64,000 nt of DNA from Astropecten irregularis (Eukaryota > Echinodermata > Asteroidea > Paxillosida > Astropectinidae): NCBI GenBank assembly GCA_963971285.1, contig OZ020260.1:11504798-11568797 (forward strand). The letters run 5' to 3'. Positions 35,481 to 62,340 of the stretch are shown piece by piece. Made by a program: the position numbers and the translations under genes. The notes beneath the pieces were generated by a model that was given only the letters and a program-made list of their open reading frames with translations, made no database searches and was not told where the DNA came from. Positions within the stretch are counted from its first letter, which is position 1; every line of letters begins with the position of its first letter.

Positions 35481-36554
35481 ACAGTCATGACCCTTGACCT
35501 TTGACCTGCAACGAAGTACTGGTACTTACCTCGATCAATGTACATGTACATGCTACACGTTAATAACAATCATTCCTGACACTGAATATCTGTACAGAAA
35601 CTGTTTTAATCAATTATATGAATATACAATTATACGAGTACACCACAATAATGGATGCATGTATTATCGATGCAGACAGAGAAATCTTATTCCAAAAGGT
35701 TGACTCTTATCATTGCTCTCGTACCCTTGTCCTCCAACTCAAAATGCAAATGACTTTTAACAGTATCGACTTGCAGCAAAGCCATTTACTGCATATTCCC
35801 AACTGTAAAGAATTAACACATATTCCAGTGTAGTAACTCAATGTTAAACGTTAAGGAACAAAAATTCTAATGGTATCTTTGAACCTGTGATTTTCAAGTT
35901 GGCCAAACGTAGTACCCGTTGTTACTGTTAAAGCAAAAATATCTTCATTGAAGTCTGCAATTTCATCTCTTCCAATCTCTTACAATCATATTTTGTTCTC
36001 TTTAAATGTGACTACATGTATTTGCAGAAGGAATAAGCCTACATGATTACTTCAGTCCAATGAAACAAATTGAATTCGTAATGTTAATACATTATGTGCA
36101 GTTTTTATACAGTACAAAAGGAAATGTTATTTACAGAAAGGTTTAAATAATAGCGTTCTGGGAAGAAATGAGAATGCCGGGTTGTAGATAGCATAACAAA
36201 TGAGCTAGCTGAGTTGGCGTCAGGGTACGGGATATTTAGTCTTGGTTTCTTTATACTGGTCTATACAAGAAGGCACAACAATGTTACAAATCCAATTTTT
36301 GGTTAGGACCTTTATTTTTAATTCATCAACATCGGGGTATAAAACGAATTCCACGGCCAGTGGGAATAGAGAATTCAATTCCATTTGAAGATTTAGATGA
36401 TATTTTTTGTTACTTTTTTGGTGGACTGCACAAAACAGAATCCTGTTGGGAAAACTATGATTTGAAAATGGACCAGTTTTCCCCTCTGCAAATGTAAATA
36501 GACCGATCCATTAAGCCCCGCCCCATTTTGTTAAAGACCAATTACATCATAGTC

Positions 36555-36602
36555 CATGTGATAGACGCACTCGCCGTACAGCGAGCAAGCGTCTATCACA
36601 TG
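36555..36602. other. 48-base perfect hairpin
   Basis: The outer arms CATGTGATAGACGC and GCGTCTATCACATG pair over 14 bases. An inner stem CTCGC/GCGAG closes a six-base loop CGTACA. It is shorter than a usual microRNA precursor and not a copy of any repeat seen here. It lies downstream of CDC73. Confidence 0.6.
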
Positions 36603-37665
36603 CGTGCAGATTTCTGGATTCATTATGCAAGCCAACCCAGCACTGACCTCTAGGTTTTGACCAATCAGGGGGTATCTACTATCGTACCATTTGTTAGATA
36701 GCTGCTGCCGCGCGGACGCGCGAAATTGACCAAGCGACATTCTCCGTCACGATCCTGATGAAAATGTTTTTAAAACAGATCTGATTGGCTGATGTGCCGC
36801 GTTGCATAAAATTTGCATGCACGCATGTATCAGACGTTCGTACGTAGCGACACGGAGTAGAATGGGTGATACTCAGACTAATTACAGCCATGGTTTGTCA
36901 GACATGTGTTCACTATTAAAAGTTTGACAAGCTTGAGGGTGCATATGAAGTGCGTGACTGGAACATGTAGCATGGCAGTCAAGAGAACTATGTATTTCGT
37001 TGCCCACGTGAGCATCTGTAGGGGCTAGCTGGATCAGTCTATTATTAGCCAATATCAATTTGCTGTATACCATATGAAAGCAGTCACATTTTCTTTTGTG
37101 GACAAGTTTTAAACTTGCTACAATCCGAGATCTTTGGTTTAAATATTTTTCGTAGGGCAATTCCACCAGTTTGAAAGAAGATTTGTTGTATATGTGTACT
37201 CAACGATGCAGCATATTGTCACCTTCATTGTGAGTGCACATTTCCTATTTCTTTTCGTCAAATGAACCTGAAATCGTTGTGTACCAAAGTAGGTTATTAA
37301 AACAATGTTTAGCAGTCAGAACAAACCATATTAGGTATGAATTTTGTCTTCGTTACAACTGAGTAAAAACAAAAACCTTGCCCCCAACCGGGTTGAATAG
37401 ACCCTATTCATGGCGCATCCATCTTGTCGCCTTCCTTGTAAACCCGTTGGAAAAGATAACACCAATTCTATAAAGAAAACGGGTACCAGACTATTTTGAA
37501 TCCAAGCCTCGGTTTGATTGCACTGCTTCGAATGGGGATGGATGCACTGTGAATAAGGTCTATGAACCGGACTTCTGCGATATTGAGGAAGGAAGCACGT
37601 CGGTCGATGGAGAAACATGGAAATATTGAAGGCGGTGTTGAAGATTCGTGGTTTGTACGAGACCA

Positions 37666-37960
37666 GGGCTCAATTTCATAGAATTCGTTATGGCCTATTT
37701 TTGTGGTTACAGGCACTGCTTCGTGCGAAAATCTATTTCATGGAATCCATAAGCAAGGCTTTCAGTGGCAAAGAATCGGTTAGCAAAGAATTAATAGGCT
37801 ATTTAACCAATTTTTTTCTGCATGTGCATTCTGCATAAAGTCCTTGCTTAGTGAGCAAGACAGAAAACCTTCCCGTGAAATATGCTAACCGTAAGCACAA
37901 GTATGTTACCGTAAGTGAAGAATTTTTGCTTACGGTAACGGATTCCATGAAATTGGGCCC
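37666..37960. repeat. Family E element downstream of CDC73
   Basis: The ends are GGGCTCAATTTCATAGAATTC and, inverted, GGATTCCATGAAATTGGGCCC. It is a complete copy and lies about 80 bases beyond the CDC73 stop on its 3' side, so it is probably in the 3' UTR. Confidence 0.78.
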
Positions 37961-38038
37961 AGATTCAAAGCTGAGAGTCTCACGGCTGCTTCACGGTGGT
38001 GTGTTGTTGGATAAACAATGACTGCGGGGACGTCAGCC

Positions 38039-52709
<14,671 letters not shown>

Positions 52710-53956
52710 GGTGCTGGTGTTCTGAATCTGCGATGATGCCGATAACTCAATGCAATAAAAAATGTAGTCTGGTTCAGACCTTTCGGTAATAATGTAATAT
52801 TACGGAAACGCGGCGGTGGCTAGACTTAGGGTTTGACCTCTGACCTATTTGACACAGTCGAATGCTTGACTGCGAGAGGGCGCTCTTCACTCAAGAATGA
52901 TCAATCTGTTTGTGTGGTGCAAGATCAACTATTCTCGTCATAAGTGCGACGTTTCAAATCAAATATTTCGCTGTTTTTTCGTGAGTGACAGCAGGTCATC
53001 GTGACACAGCAAGGTAATCGAGGTTATGAGTAGCTATTTGATATTGGTGGATGGTGGGGATTTCGCTAAATTTATCCAAATTCTCGGAGACAAAGACTGC
53101 ATTTTTTGTTGTTGACTGACCCTATTTTTAACCTGGAGGGTAATTCCCCTAGTACAGCAATCACATTCTCGGATCTCTCCAAATCGCGAGCCCCGCCTTT
53201 TTTTTTTTTAACGGAGTGGGCTTTAACTTTTCTTTTTCCTAGCAGATCTGGAATGTTGAGGCCATTTTTATCTTAGATTATGGGATAGGCTCTGTTTAGA
53301 ATTTGTTACTCTTTCAATATTTCAATTTTTCATAATTTGTACTGTGTCTCATCTCAGTTATAATTTTTTATTTCTCCTTGCCCCCCCCCCCCCCCCCCCC
53401 TTCAGGCAGGCATATACTGATATTAGTGATAATAGGGTAATGTTGGATATACGTATACCCGATCTGGGGGGGGGGGGAGGGTTGAACCCGATCAGCCACG
53501 ATTTACACTGTATAAAAAAACACATAGCTAGGGTATGAGTGGGTATCTGAATAGAGTAAACGAACATGCAAGTTTTTATTTTAGAAAAAGAGGCTAGGCC
53601 TATTTGCATTTTTTATGTCAAGTGTAAATTGCGGCTGATCGGGTTCTCCCCCTGATCGGGTACACCCACCCTCACCCTAATAAATTTGTTTGCCTTTTTT
53701 TTTGTCAAAAGTTTATTTGTGTACTGTGGTCTTGGAATGTCTTCATAAAAAAAAAAATTAGTTTAATAAGAATGGAAGAAAAACATCATTCTCAATTCTT
53801 AAAATTCTTATCAAACAGGCCTATAGAATGTGAATTAAGGTTTGCAGATTACAGACTTTAATTTACACAAATTTAAATTTGTCTGATTTCATGGTGGTTA
53901 ATTCTTGTCACATTTCTTCTTTCGTAGGTAAACACTTGTGCAGTTATCGGATCGCA
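52710..53956. promoter_or_regulatory. Shared CDC73-RO60 promoter region and RO60 5' UTR
   Basis: CDC73 (minus) and RO60 (plus) start codons are 1247 bases apart and point away from each other, so this must hold both promoters. A likely non-coding first exon of RO60 ends at 53013 (CAGCAAG|GTAATC), joined to the acceptor TTTCGTAG at 53927. The intron contains a C-run (53381-53400) and a G-run (53467-53479). No TATA box is obvious. Confidence 0.6.
52834..52846 (-). promoter_or_regulatory. Perfect DR1 nuclear-receptor site candidate
   Basis: On the minus strand it reads AGGTCAGAGGTCA, two consensus half-sites spaced by one base, the preferred site of RXR heterodimers, HNF4 and COUP-TF. It lies 125 bases upstream of the CDC73 start. 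A chance match over the window is possible. Confidence 0.4.
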
Positions 53957-56900
53957 ATGGCAGAAAACAACGAGGTACCACAGAGCCAACCCCTCAACCC
54001 ATCCCAGGTGTGCAACAGTGCAGGGGGCTATGTCTGGACTGTCAGCGACATCGATCGTCTCCGGCGCTTCCTGTGCCTGGGTTCCGAGACGGGAACCTAC
54101 TACTGCCCTGCCAAGGAGCTGGGCCTCCAGAACATAGACTGCATTCAGAAGCTGATCGAGGACGGCAAAGGGGAGGAAGTCGTCAGAGAAATTGTGGAGT
54201 ACAGCGTGCAGGGGCGTACCGCCAAACAAGACCCCATCCTGATAGCGCTCGTCCAGTGTGCCCGGTGCGAGCACATCAAGGTCAAGCAGCTGGCCTACGA
54301 GGCCCTGCCCAAAGTCTGCCGCATCCCGACGGCCCTGTTTCAGTTCGTGGAGTACGTGGAGAAAATCCAAGGCGGGTTCGGGACGGGGTGGGGTCGCGCT
54401 CAGAGGAAGGCCATCGCCCGTTGGTACAACGAGAAGAATCCCAGGCAGCTGGCTTATGCCGTCACCAAATACAGGAATCGTAACGGATGGACGCACCGCG
54501 ATGTACTCAGATTGGGACATGTCAAGCCAGCAAATGAAGGTAAAAAGACTGATTAGTTACTCTCTAGTACTGACCTACCAGATCATACAAGCATAAAAAA
54601 ATCAAACCCTCTAACTCAAGCATTTTACATATTTCATGTCATTATTTTGGTTGATGAACAGTTTGCTGCAGTTTCTTACTTGTATTGAAATTAAACTGAA
54701 ATGAATTATTAGTCAATCAGTGTGACATTCTGTGATTTTAATCTCCAAATTACTGATTTTAATCTATAGGCTCCCTAGGCCTAATCTAAATATTGTCAAA
54801 ATGTTCTAAGCAAATGTCAAGCATCTGCTAGTGCAGATCTGTGGTTCTTTGTCAGGAACATGTTAATATTACCATTAACCCCAACCCTCTACGCTTAACA
54901 CACAAGACAGGAGGTGCTTACCACACATTACCACAGTCTCCACAGGGGGACTGGATCATAAACCACACTGTACCACGCAAACCGCAATGTGATTACGTTA
55001 TTGTGGTATTTGAGATACCTCACTAACATCATGAAAAACAATTGTGCGGTAAACTGTTGCATACAGTACAGGAGGGTTAGGGCTAATAATGATTTTGTGG
55101 GTTCAGAACAGGGGGCCATACTGACATCAAGATAATGATCAAACAGCTTTTTCTCTTTAACTCTTGGGGTCGATTTCACAAAGCCCTATGATCGATCGTA
55201 ACTCAAGTCACGGAGGAAAACCCATCGTATCGATCCTACGTAGCGCAGCAATGCATCATAAGTCATGATTGATAGTAAGTTACAATGAGTTTGGTGAAAA
55301 CAACCTCTGGGCTCTAATCCATGGTTGATGCACCAAATGCTGGCAGAGACTAATGGTGTGCTGCTCGCATTCTCACAGCAACTGGCCTGGTGTTGAAGTA
55401 TGCCGCTAAGGGCTGGAAGGAGTTGGCTAAGTCCATCAAGGAGGATGAGGACCATGATGCCGCCTTCAACGAGGTCCTGACGTTCCTCAGAGATGCAGAG
55501 ACAGCCAGGCTGTCCATCGATCAGACGGAGGTCATCGCCCTGGTGGACAAGCATCAGCTTGCCTGGGAGCACCTGCCAACACACTTTCTGAAATCATTGG
55601 AGGTGAGTGACGGCACAAACTAATCCAGCAAGTCATTCCTTTGGCTTTCGTTCAAGTATAATACTTGGAATTCTAATACATTGTCAACTGACAACAGTAT
55701 TGTTAGTTGCCATAGATCCAAATATGACCAGACTTGCTCCCTTCTCTGAAGACTGTCCAATGACATCAGTGGGAAGCCTATTCCAGGTGGTAGGAAGCTC
55801 CTGTCATAGTCCAGCAAGGTCTGCCCTCTTCTAATGCCAGGAGGATGAGGATACTGTAGGGAGTAGGGATGCATTAGGCCACTTGCATCATGCAAGTTAC
55901 TCTCTGTGTTTCATGACAGTATTACCTCTTCTTGTTTGCTCAACAGGTATGGAGTGCCCTCCTGCAGTTCATGCCCATGACAGCCATGATCCGCAACCTC
56001 GGCAAACTCACCTCCATCGAGCTCCTCAAACCGCTCGGAGAGGAGACCAAGACGGTGTGTGATCGTCTCTGCGATGAGGAGCATCTACGTAAGGCCCGCA
56101 TCCACCCAATCAACGTCCTGGCAGCGCTGTATCAATACAAGAAGGGCAAAGGTCTGAAAGGGAAGTTGAACTGGAAGCCGGTACAGAGTATCTGTGATGC
56201 TTTGGATGATGCCTTCTATAAGTCCTTCAAGGTATGGACCTGAGCTTAGCGTATTAATCCTTCAAAAAGAAGGACAGTCACTTCAAGATTAAAGCATCTC
56301 TACATTAATAATAATGATAATAGTAATAATAATTACCGATAATGGGTACTTAGGGAGACATTCCCATAGGGTCGTGCACAAACTTTACTTACCTTTTTCT
56401 AAACATCCTCCAAACCAATGAACTTGAAATTGAAATATGTTCATATTGAGCGCATTCTCTGTCTTCTATCAAAATATGGACTGTAAAAATATGTCTTTAA
56501 GATACATTTTTGGGGAGACAACAAAATGTCTCCTATTGACCGGTGTCTCCCAAATGTTAACTTTCAGATGCTAACCTGTCTCCCTATTATGCAATTTAGA
56601 AAAATAATTGGTATTTATCGGTGTTGGAGTACCGGTACTCGAACTCGAGTACAACTTGACTACCAATAAGTACTTGGCCCATACTCGGTCATAAGTACTT
56701 CAAAAAACAAGTACCAGTATTCTGCACGTACTCGTAATTTCATACTCTGACTTGTCCCCGAACTTGACAAATTGTACTCGGTGAACTCGATCCCAGTTGC
56801 AAGTACTCAAAAGAAAACACTACAAAAACACCAGCGACTCTGAAAAACTCAAACTCTTTTTTTTGTTTTGGCCCAGGACTCAATTAAAATGTACTCGGAC

Positions 56901-58229
56901 TTGGCCCGTACTCAGCACTGTGTGTACTCAGAAAATTCAGAATTTTGGTACTCGAGCACAACACTGGTATTTATAAAGTGACTTTTGTCAAAAAAAATCA
57001 AATCACTCTCCGAATTAATAATAGAATAAGAAGAAGATGATAAGGGTCTTTCTCCTTTTTGTATTCACTGCGATGAATAACCCTTTCCTTACCATTAACA
57101 TATTTGATAATGCTATCTACCTATCCCGTTTCTAGTTTGTGGAGCCAACAGGCAAGCGTTTTCTCCTGGCTCTAGACGTCAGCGGATCCATGAGCTGCAG
57201 TGGTGTCAACGGCATCCCGAACGTCATGGCCCGTCAGGCCTCAGCTGCCATGGCGATGGTCACCATGAGAACGGAGAAGAATCATTATGTCATGGCCTTC
57301 TCCGACCATCTCGTTGATGCTGGGATCAATGCTAAGATGAGACTGGATCAAGTCGTTGAAAAGCTTGGCTTGGTGAGTTCATTTGAACTTTATTCTCTAA
57401 AACTAAAAAAAGAAGTTGCAGGAAGAAAGAAAATATGGGAAATTGCAAATACTAGTGGTTAGCGTTGTAATACAGCGTTTCAGTAAGCCACACCCCTTGA
57501 CAAATTGACCAATCACAATGTGTTATTTAAGGTCCGACAAATTGCCGCCATTTTGTCCAACAAAATTTTTAAATTTTCTTTACTACATACTTTTTGTTGA
57601 GCTTACTTTTGTTTCGCATGTGTACAAGGCTATTCTTTTACAAGTCCGAGTTTTGTTCGTAATCATGGTCAAGCGGTGTTTATATTTTTATTATTTTTCT
57701 GACTCTCGGTGCCCTGGCTGAGAGGAAATGTATATTTTTGGCCTTTTCCACAACCAAAGTCCAACAGAGAGAAGTATTTTCGGTGGTTGAGTGTATGCGA
57801 TTTGTTGCGCGTGTGAGCGATCGTGACACGTGTGCGTCGTTGCTTGGCCGTTGCTATGGTGGGCGTGGTCTAACTTGGTCTGTGTATTTGTATTCACTGC
57901 TATTTCTTTGTTTCGTTCTTATCCCAAAGATTGAGATGGGTGGAACGGACTGCGCAATACCCATGATCCATGCCATGGAAAAGAAGATCCCAGTGGACGT
58001 CTTCATCGTGTACACTGACAATGAGACGTTTTTCGGTGACGTCCACCCGTCCCAAGCCCTGTGCGATTACCGCAAAGCCATGAAGATCGACGCCAAGCTG
58101 ATCGTGGCCGGCATGTCGGCGAACAACTTCACCATCGCCGATCCGGTCGACCGAGGGATGCTGGACATCGCTGGGTTCGACTCCAGCTGCCCCGACCTCA
58201 TACGCAACTTCGCTCTGGACCTGATATGA
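53957..58229 (+). CDS. RO60: Ro60 / TROVE2, Y-RNA binding protein, 5 coding exons, 542 aa
   Basis: Ro60 is a ring-shaped protein that binds Y RNAs and the loose ends of misfolded small RNAs. Coding exons: 53957-54539, 55379-55602, 55947-56231, 57136-57372, 57930-58229; all GT-AG and in frame to 542 aa (human 538). The ATG at 53957 is chosen over an upstream in-frame one at 53879 because the splice acceptor at 53927 removes the latter. The TROVE/HEAT-repeat ring is about residues 17-364 ([51 protein letters not shown]). The von Willebrand A domain is about 365-542. MIDAS metal residues are present: DVSGS at 378-382, T449 in GGTD and D473 in TDNETF. The acceptor of the last exon (tcccaaag) is weak and lies 60 bases after a family H element. 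Confidence 0.97.
54600..54690. repeat. Family J fragment in RO60
   Basis: 'aaccctctaactcaagc', 'ttacatatttcatgtcatt' and 'cagtttgctgcagttt' match 49812-49915 and 61296-61385. Only the non-hairpin half is present. It follows the exon 2 donor. Confidence 0.55.
54884..55085. repeat. Family G element, copy 3
   Basis: It starts AACCCTCTACGCTTAACAC and ends CAGGAGGGTTAGGGCTAAT, an inverted pair. The interior matches 45782-45955 and 47484-47690. In RO60 between coding exons 53957-54539 and 55379-55602. Confidence 0.75.
55166..55308. repeat. Family D foldback element, copy 5
   Basis: It starts GGGGTCGATTTCACAAAGCC and its right end is degraded (GGTGAAAACAACCTC). It ends 70 bases before a RO60 exon. 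Confidence 0.75.
56619..56970. repeat. Element with repeated GTACTCG words
   Basis: It starts GGTGTTGGAGTACCGGTACTC and ends TACTCGAGCACAACACTGG, a rough inverted pair. Many GTACTCG/CGAGTAC words lie between. A fragment is at 38149-38245. In RO60 before exon 57136-57372. Confidence 0.65.
57136..58229 (+). CDS. RO60: RO60 exons 5-6: von Willebrand A domain
   Basis: Exon 57136-57372 starts [19 protein letters not shown] and ends at VVEKLGL; exon 57930-58229 starts IEMGGTDC and ends IRNFALDLI before TGA. All five MIDAS ligand positions of the family look intact, so the domain should bind a metal ion. The join between the two exons falls in the loop before GGTD. Confidence 0.93.
57486..57870. 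repeat. Family H element in RO60, copy 2
   Basis: It starts AGCCACACCCCTTGAC and ends GGTGGGCGTGGTC. It aligns with 10306-10703 in TDRD5 intron 1 over its whole length at roughly four bases in five by eye. Confidence 0.8.
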
Positions 58230-58375
58230 TTAGAAAACAAGCCCGGAACCCCTTTTTTCTTTTCGTGTCAGTGACTATGATACCAAGATGCCCGAACAAT
58301 GAAAAAACAAGATGGCAATCGAACTGAGAAGTGGCAATGATCAAGGATTGGTCACAAGAGGGCGCTAGACATGAC

Positions 58376-58381
58376 AATAAA
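58376..58381 (+). terminator. Proximal polyadenylation signal candidate for RO60
   Basis: AATAAA in 'catgacaataaagtggctg', 147 bases after the stop. Another hexamer lies at 58450-58455 and a more distant one at 59516-59521, so alternative 3' ends are possible. Confidence 0.5.
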
Positions 58382-60084
58382 GTGGCTGTAATACTAATTA
58401 CCCTTCAATTAGCTGTAAGTCTTAATTATTAAAATATATACTAACTAACAATAAATAAACCTAACCTTCTTCATACTTGTGTTGTGCGTACCTTTAAGCA
58501 TGGGTAGACGTAATAATAGACTGAGAAGTTTTTATTTAAAATTTTCATTTTGGGTTTTCTTCGCTGTGTAGCTATTTTAATTGTCCAAAAAGAAAATTGT
58601 TGTTATGGTTAGGAATAATAACGGTAAAAACTCTGACCATCAATCAATGCATATATCCTTTCTCTATCATGGTCCAGAGCTGTGAAATGTTAAACCTGAA
58701 ATTATAGTCGGCATTTGGCGCGTTTGTCCTGTCTTATACCCATACTGGAATCTTCCTTGCAACTTGCAAGCTTTTTGTTTGGAGTAGTCGTGTAATGTTT
58801 CTGTCGTAAACAAAATTTTGGTTGAGGAAGGGAAGGGGCGATTTTGTTTCAGGGATTGCCCTATGTAGCAGTTTGTGCTTTCAACCCACTTGCACTTTAG
58901 AACAAATAGCCATTACTTCATAATTATGTCTCATTCTTACAAGTACTGTATGCCTCAGATAAGCAAAATCACTTAGACCAATACTTTACGCCATGCTACT
59001 GCCGTGCTACTGCCGAACCTAAATCAAGCGAGTGCAGCAATTGAAAGTGTCGCGGCAGTACCGTTCCAATATGGATAGCGCGGCAGACCTAGGCCTTGTC
59101 CAGCCAAAGAGCTTGCCGTGTTGAACTCAATTTGCCGAGCCAAATTCACGCTAAACGCCGTGCTATTGCTGTGCCTGAAACGAAACGGCTCTAAAATTGA
59201 AAGCTAACTTGTGAACAAATCATATAAATGGTGATCACACACTAATCTGTTGGCCGAGGCCGAGATCTCCCAGCATGCTTTGCATATCAGGACCTGTCTC
59301 ACAAGTTCCACAGAAACGTACTTCAAATGGCATACATATCCAACCATTATTCAATACAGTATCGTACCGCCTGGCAATACATGTATAGGAGTGCCATACT
59401 TCTGGCTGTTATTTATTTCTACAACAGAGGCTTTGGTTTCTGCTTGTATGTTTGTTTGTTTGTTGGTTGGTTGGGAGTGTTTATGTGTTTGTTTGTTTTG
59501 ATTCCTTTATTGTATAATAAACTGTGAATCACATTTGGGGCCAGGATAATGTTAAAAAGGAAAAATGTTCATTGACTTCAATTTGGTGGTATCGTTTAAT
59601 TATGTTGCAATTCAAATTTCATTATTTAAGTATGTTTTTATCAAATCTAGAATTGGTAAAAAATAGTGTGGTATAATGATTTTTTACATTTTCTTTTCAG
59701 CTGGTATGAAGGAATGTGTTCTCAACATTTTAAAATTAATTAATAACAGAAGCCCTCATGCTGGGTGCAATTCATATTTGAGGAATTTGTGCTAAATTGA
59801 CCTTGCAATATGCTTTTCAGTACATAATTTGTAAAATTTGGGCCTCGGCATAATCTATTGTCTGATTCGGTCTGTCACTCGATGGACAGATTTGTTTTGC
59901 ATGAAAATACAGTTTTTCATGGCCAAGATCCACTGTAAGCAGAGTCTGCAGCAAATTTGCCTCTACTTTTACGCTTCTGCTCTGGCTAAAAAACATGCTA
60001 TGAATGTATGAGGGGAGAAACCGAACTAGGGTACAATAATAGGACAAGTTAAAGGTTACTTCATGCTTTGCTTTTGCCAAAGAA

Positions 60085-60410
60085 TCGCAGATTCATGAAC
60101 AAAAATATCAAGAAAGATACAGCAGCAGTCATCTGTGAAATTCCTAGTTCCATACGATGGCCACTTTTTGAGAAAACAGTGAAAAACGCACAATATTTGC
60201 ACATTTATTCACAGGAGTTTTGATCTCCCTGAGTTCAAACTTTTTTTGAGTCATTAGTTTGACTCTTTTCTGGATAAATGCAGTATTTCAGGCAGAAACA
60301 AAATGATGCTGGATGTTTCTACAATCACCATCTCAATACCCTGTAAGGTATACCAGTAGGTAAATCTGGTAAGATTTCTGTTTTGGTATGCTACCGAACG
60401 CGATGTTACA
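60085..60410. repeat. Diverged family A1 element
   Basis: 'atcaagaaagatacagc', 'cactttttgagaaaacagtg' and 'tttctgttttggtatgctacc' match family A1 in reverse orientation. The centre and ends are altered, so this is an old copy. Confidence 0.6.
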
Positions 60411-61196
60411 TTTAAATCACACTGAATTTCAATACATGTAAGTCGTTAATGCCACATGGACAACTGGTAAACAAAACAAAACCAATATTGTCTAGGCCTG
60501 GTCAAGTCCTAAATATATTGATGAACTGCTTACATACCGTGTAATCAATTTCCAATTTTGAAATGTGTATACATGCCTGTTCTTTCTTCACCTTGATTAT
60601 CACATTATAATTATCATATTTCTTGACTTTAGATAGCTGCAAAAAAAATTTCCTTTCGCTGAAATGTTTAGAGATTTTTAACGAGCTTTTAAAAATACGA
60701 TACAACAATTTAATGGTTTTTTTAATGAATAAAATACATGCATTAAAAACATGTTGCAGAATTAATGTTCTTGGTTAAAAAAAAAAGCAAGGAGTTGCAT
60801 GAATGTGCTTAGAAGCATATTGCATGTAGCTAAATATAACGGGCAATGTTTCGCGGTGAGCATGCACTTTTGTATTGTAGTTACATTTAGCATCATCCGT
60901 CATGAAATTTTTGGGAAACATCCGTGGGGGCGTACGTTGATTTCATGTGCCTTGTTTTGATCCATGGGCGTACTCTTCAGTGTCTTGGACAAGTAGATCC
61001 GAGAAATTTATATGGCAAATTTTTTGAAAGTCAGCACTTGATGAATTATGTGAAATATTTTATGAAAATAATACAGATGTCACAATAAGTAATCTAGTTT
61101 TTTTCAATTTTAGATGTCAGAAATATTGTTCATTTGAAAAAAAGTTTTGCAGTACAAAATTGGTCCTTTCTTGAATTGGAATATATCTTGCTTGGT

Positions 61197-61390
61197 GTTA
61201 GGAGGGCCTGACGCATTTCGATCCCAGCAGAATCTTAACAAAGGCTAAATTGAAGAGTTTCAATCCTAGCAGGATCCTGCTAGAATAGAAATACGTCAGG
61301 TCTTCCTAAAGTCAAAGCATTTTTTTAAATTTCAGGTCATTATTTTGGCTGATGAGCAGTTTTCAGCAGTTAATTACTTGTATAGAATAT
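61197..61390. repeat. Family J element
   Basis: It starts GTTAGGAGGGCCTGACGC, contains the inverted words 'caatcctagcaggatcctgc', and is followed by 'cgtcaggtcttcctaaag' and the common tail 'gatgagcagttttcagcag'. This is the most complete copy. Confidence 0.68.
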
Positions 61391-61984
61391 GTCTTGGTGT
61401 ACCTTAAACATATTCATTGATCAATATGCGCTCTTTGGATAACACTGGGCATGTGTCAAATAATGTCTATAAAATTAAGTATCAAACTAAGGGGAAATTT
61501 AAATGTTATGGAAGTGCTTAGCAGATAAAATAATATGGTAACTTAAAGTGGAATATTAAATCGCAAGCAAGATAAACATTACTTCCACACACATCAATGT
61601 CTGCTAAATCTTCTAAGCAAAACTCTTAACCGCCAGTAATCTCCACAAATCTATTGTGATCAAAATAAGATTAGGGGATAAGAAATGTCATATCAAATTA
61701 TTTACTTTTTAACAATTGTAATTATCTTTATGGATTTGAGTGAGCATTTTATTAAGGAAACAAATGGGTTTTTTTTATCAATTTGGGATTTGTTTTTCAA
61801 TCTTGGCTGCAGTCAAAATCCCCATTTTGTTTCTAGTAATTAATGAATTGTATAAAAAAAAAATTATATGTAGCTCTGGCGAAGAATGGTCAAAAAGGTT
61901 TTTAAATAAAATATGAACAGAAAATAGTGTAATGTGTACAGTTTTTATCACTTGGAGCAACTTTTCGTTTTTAAAAATCCATGA

Positions 61985-62340
61985 TTCGAAAAGGTCACAG
62001 AACATGGTCAGATCAAACATGTCAGATCAGACATATACATGAAATAACTCCTGTGAAAATTTGAGCTCAATTGAATATCTGAGTCATGAGAAAATAGCAA
62101 AAACCCGACTAAATTTTTCTTAAAAAACATGAAGAATGGTTTTGATCTTACCCCGAGATCAAAACTGTTTTCAGTCTTTGTTTGACTAATTTCTGGATAA
62201 ATACACCATTTCAGTTGGAAATATTTTATCGGTATGTTTCTACCAGCACCATCTTCATACCCTGAAAGTTATACATAAATCTGTGAACATATCTGTTTGG
62301 GTATGTTACCAATCCTTTACTGTACCTTCAAGGAAAAAGC
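61985..62340. repeat. Family A2 element, uninterrupted
   Basis: It runs from 'ggtcacagaacatggtcag' through 'gagctcaattgaatatctg' and 'tttctaccagcaccatc' to 'accaatcctttactgtacc'. It shows the sequence that is split in the copy at 21285-22148. Confidence 0.7.

Larger units (their letters stand above)
34836..38038. other. Spacer between the satellite and the CDC73 stop
   Basis: No exon was recognised on either strand. It contains a degraded SINE (35228-35480), a short hairpin (36555-36602), a complete family E element (37666-37960) and a CG-richer patch near 36700-36850. The CDC73 3' UTR must lie at the high-coordinate end; a reverse AATAAA occurs at 36311-36316, giving a possible UTR of 1.7 kb including the family E copy. 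Confidence 0.45.

Noticed and set aside
53344..53538. Proline-run frame before RO60
   Set aside because: It is produced by a poly-C tract in the RO60 5' intron.
53873..54520. 215-codon minus-strand frame over the first RO60 coding exon
   Set aside because: The plus strand is clearly Ro60; the antisense frame has no family match.
52710..58229. Y RNA gene close to RO60
   Set aside because: I looked for the conserved Y-RNA lower stem and found no convincing match; a covariance-model search would be needed to be sure.
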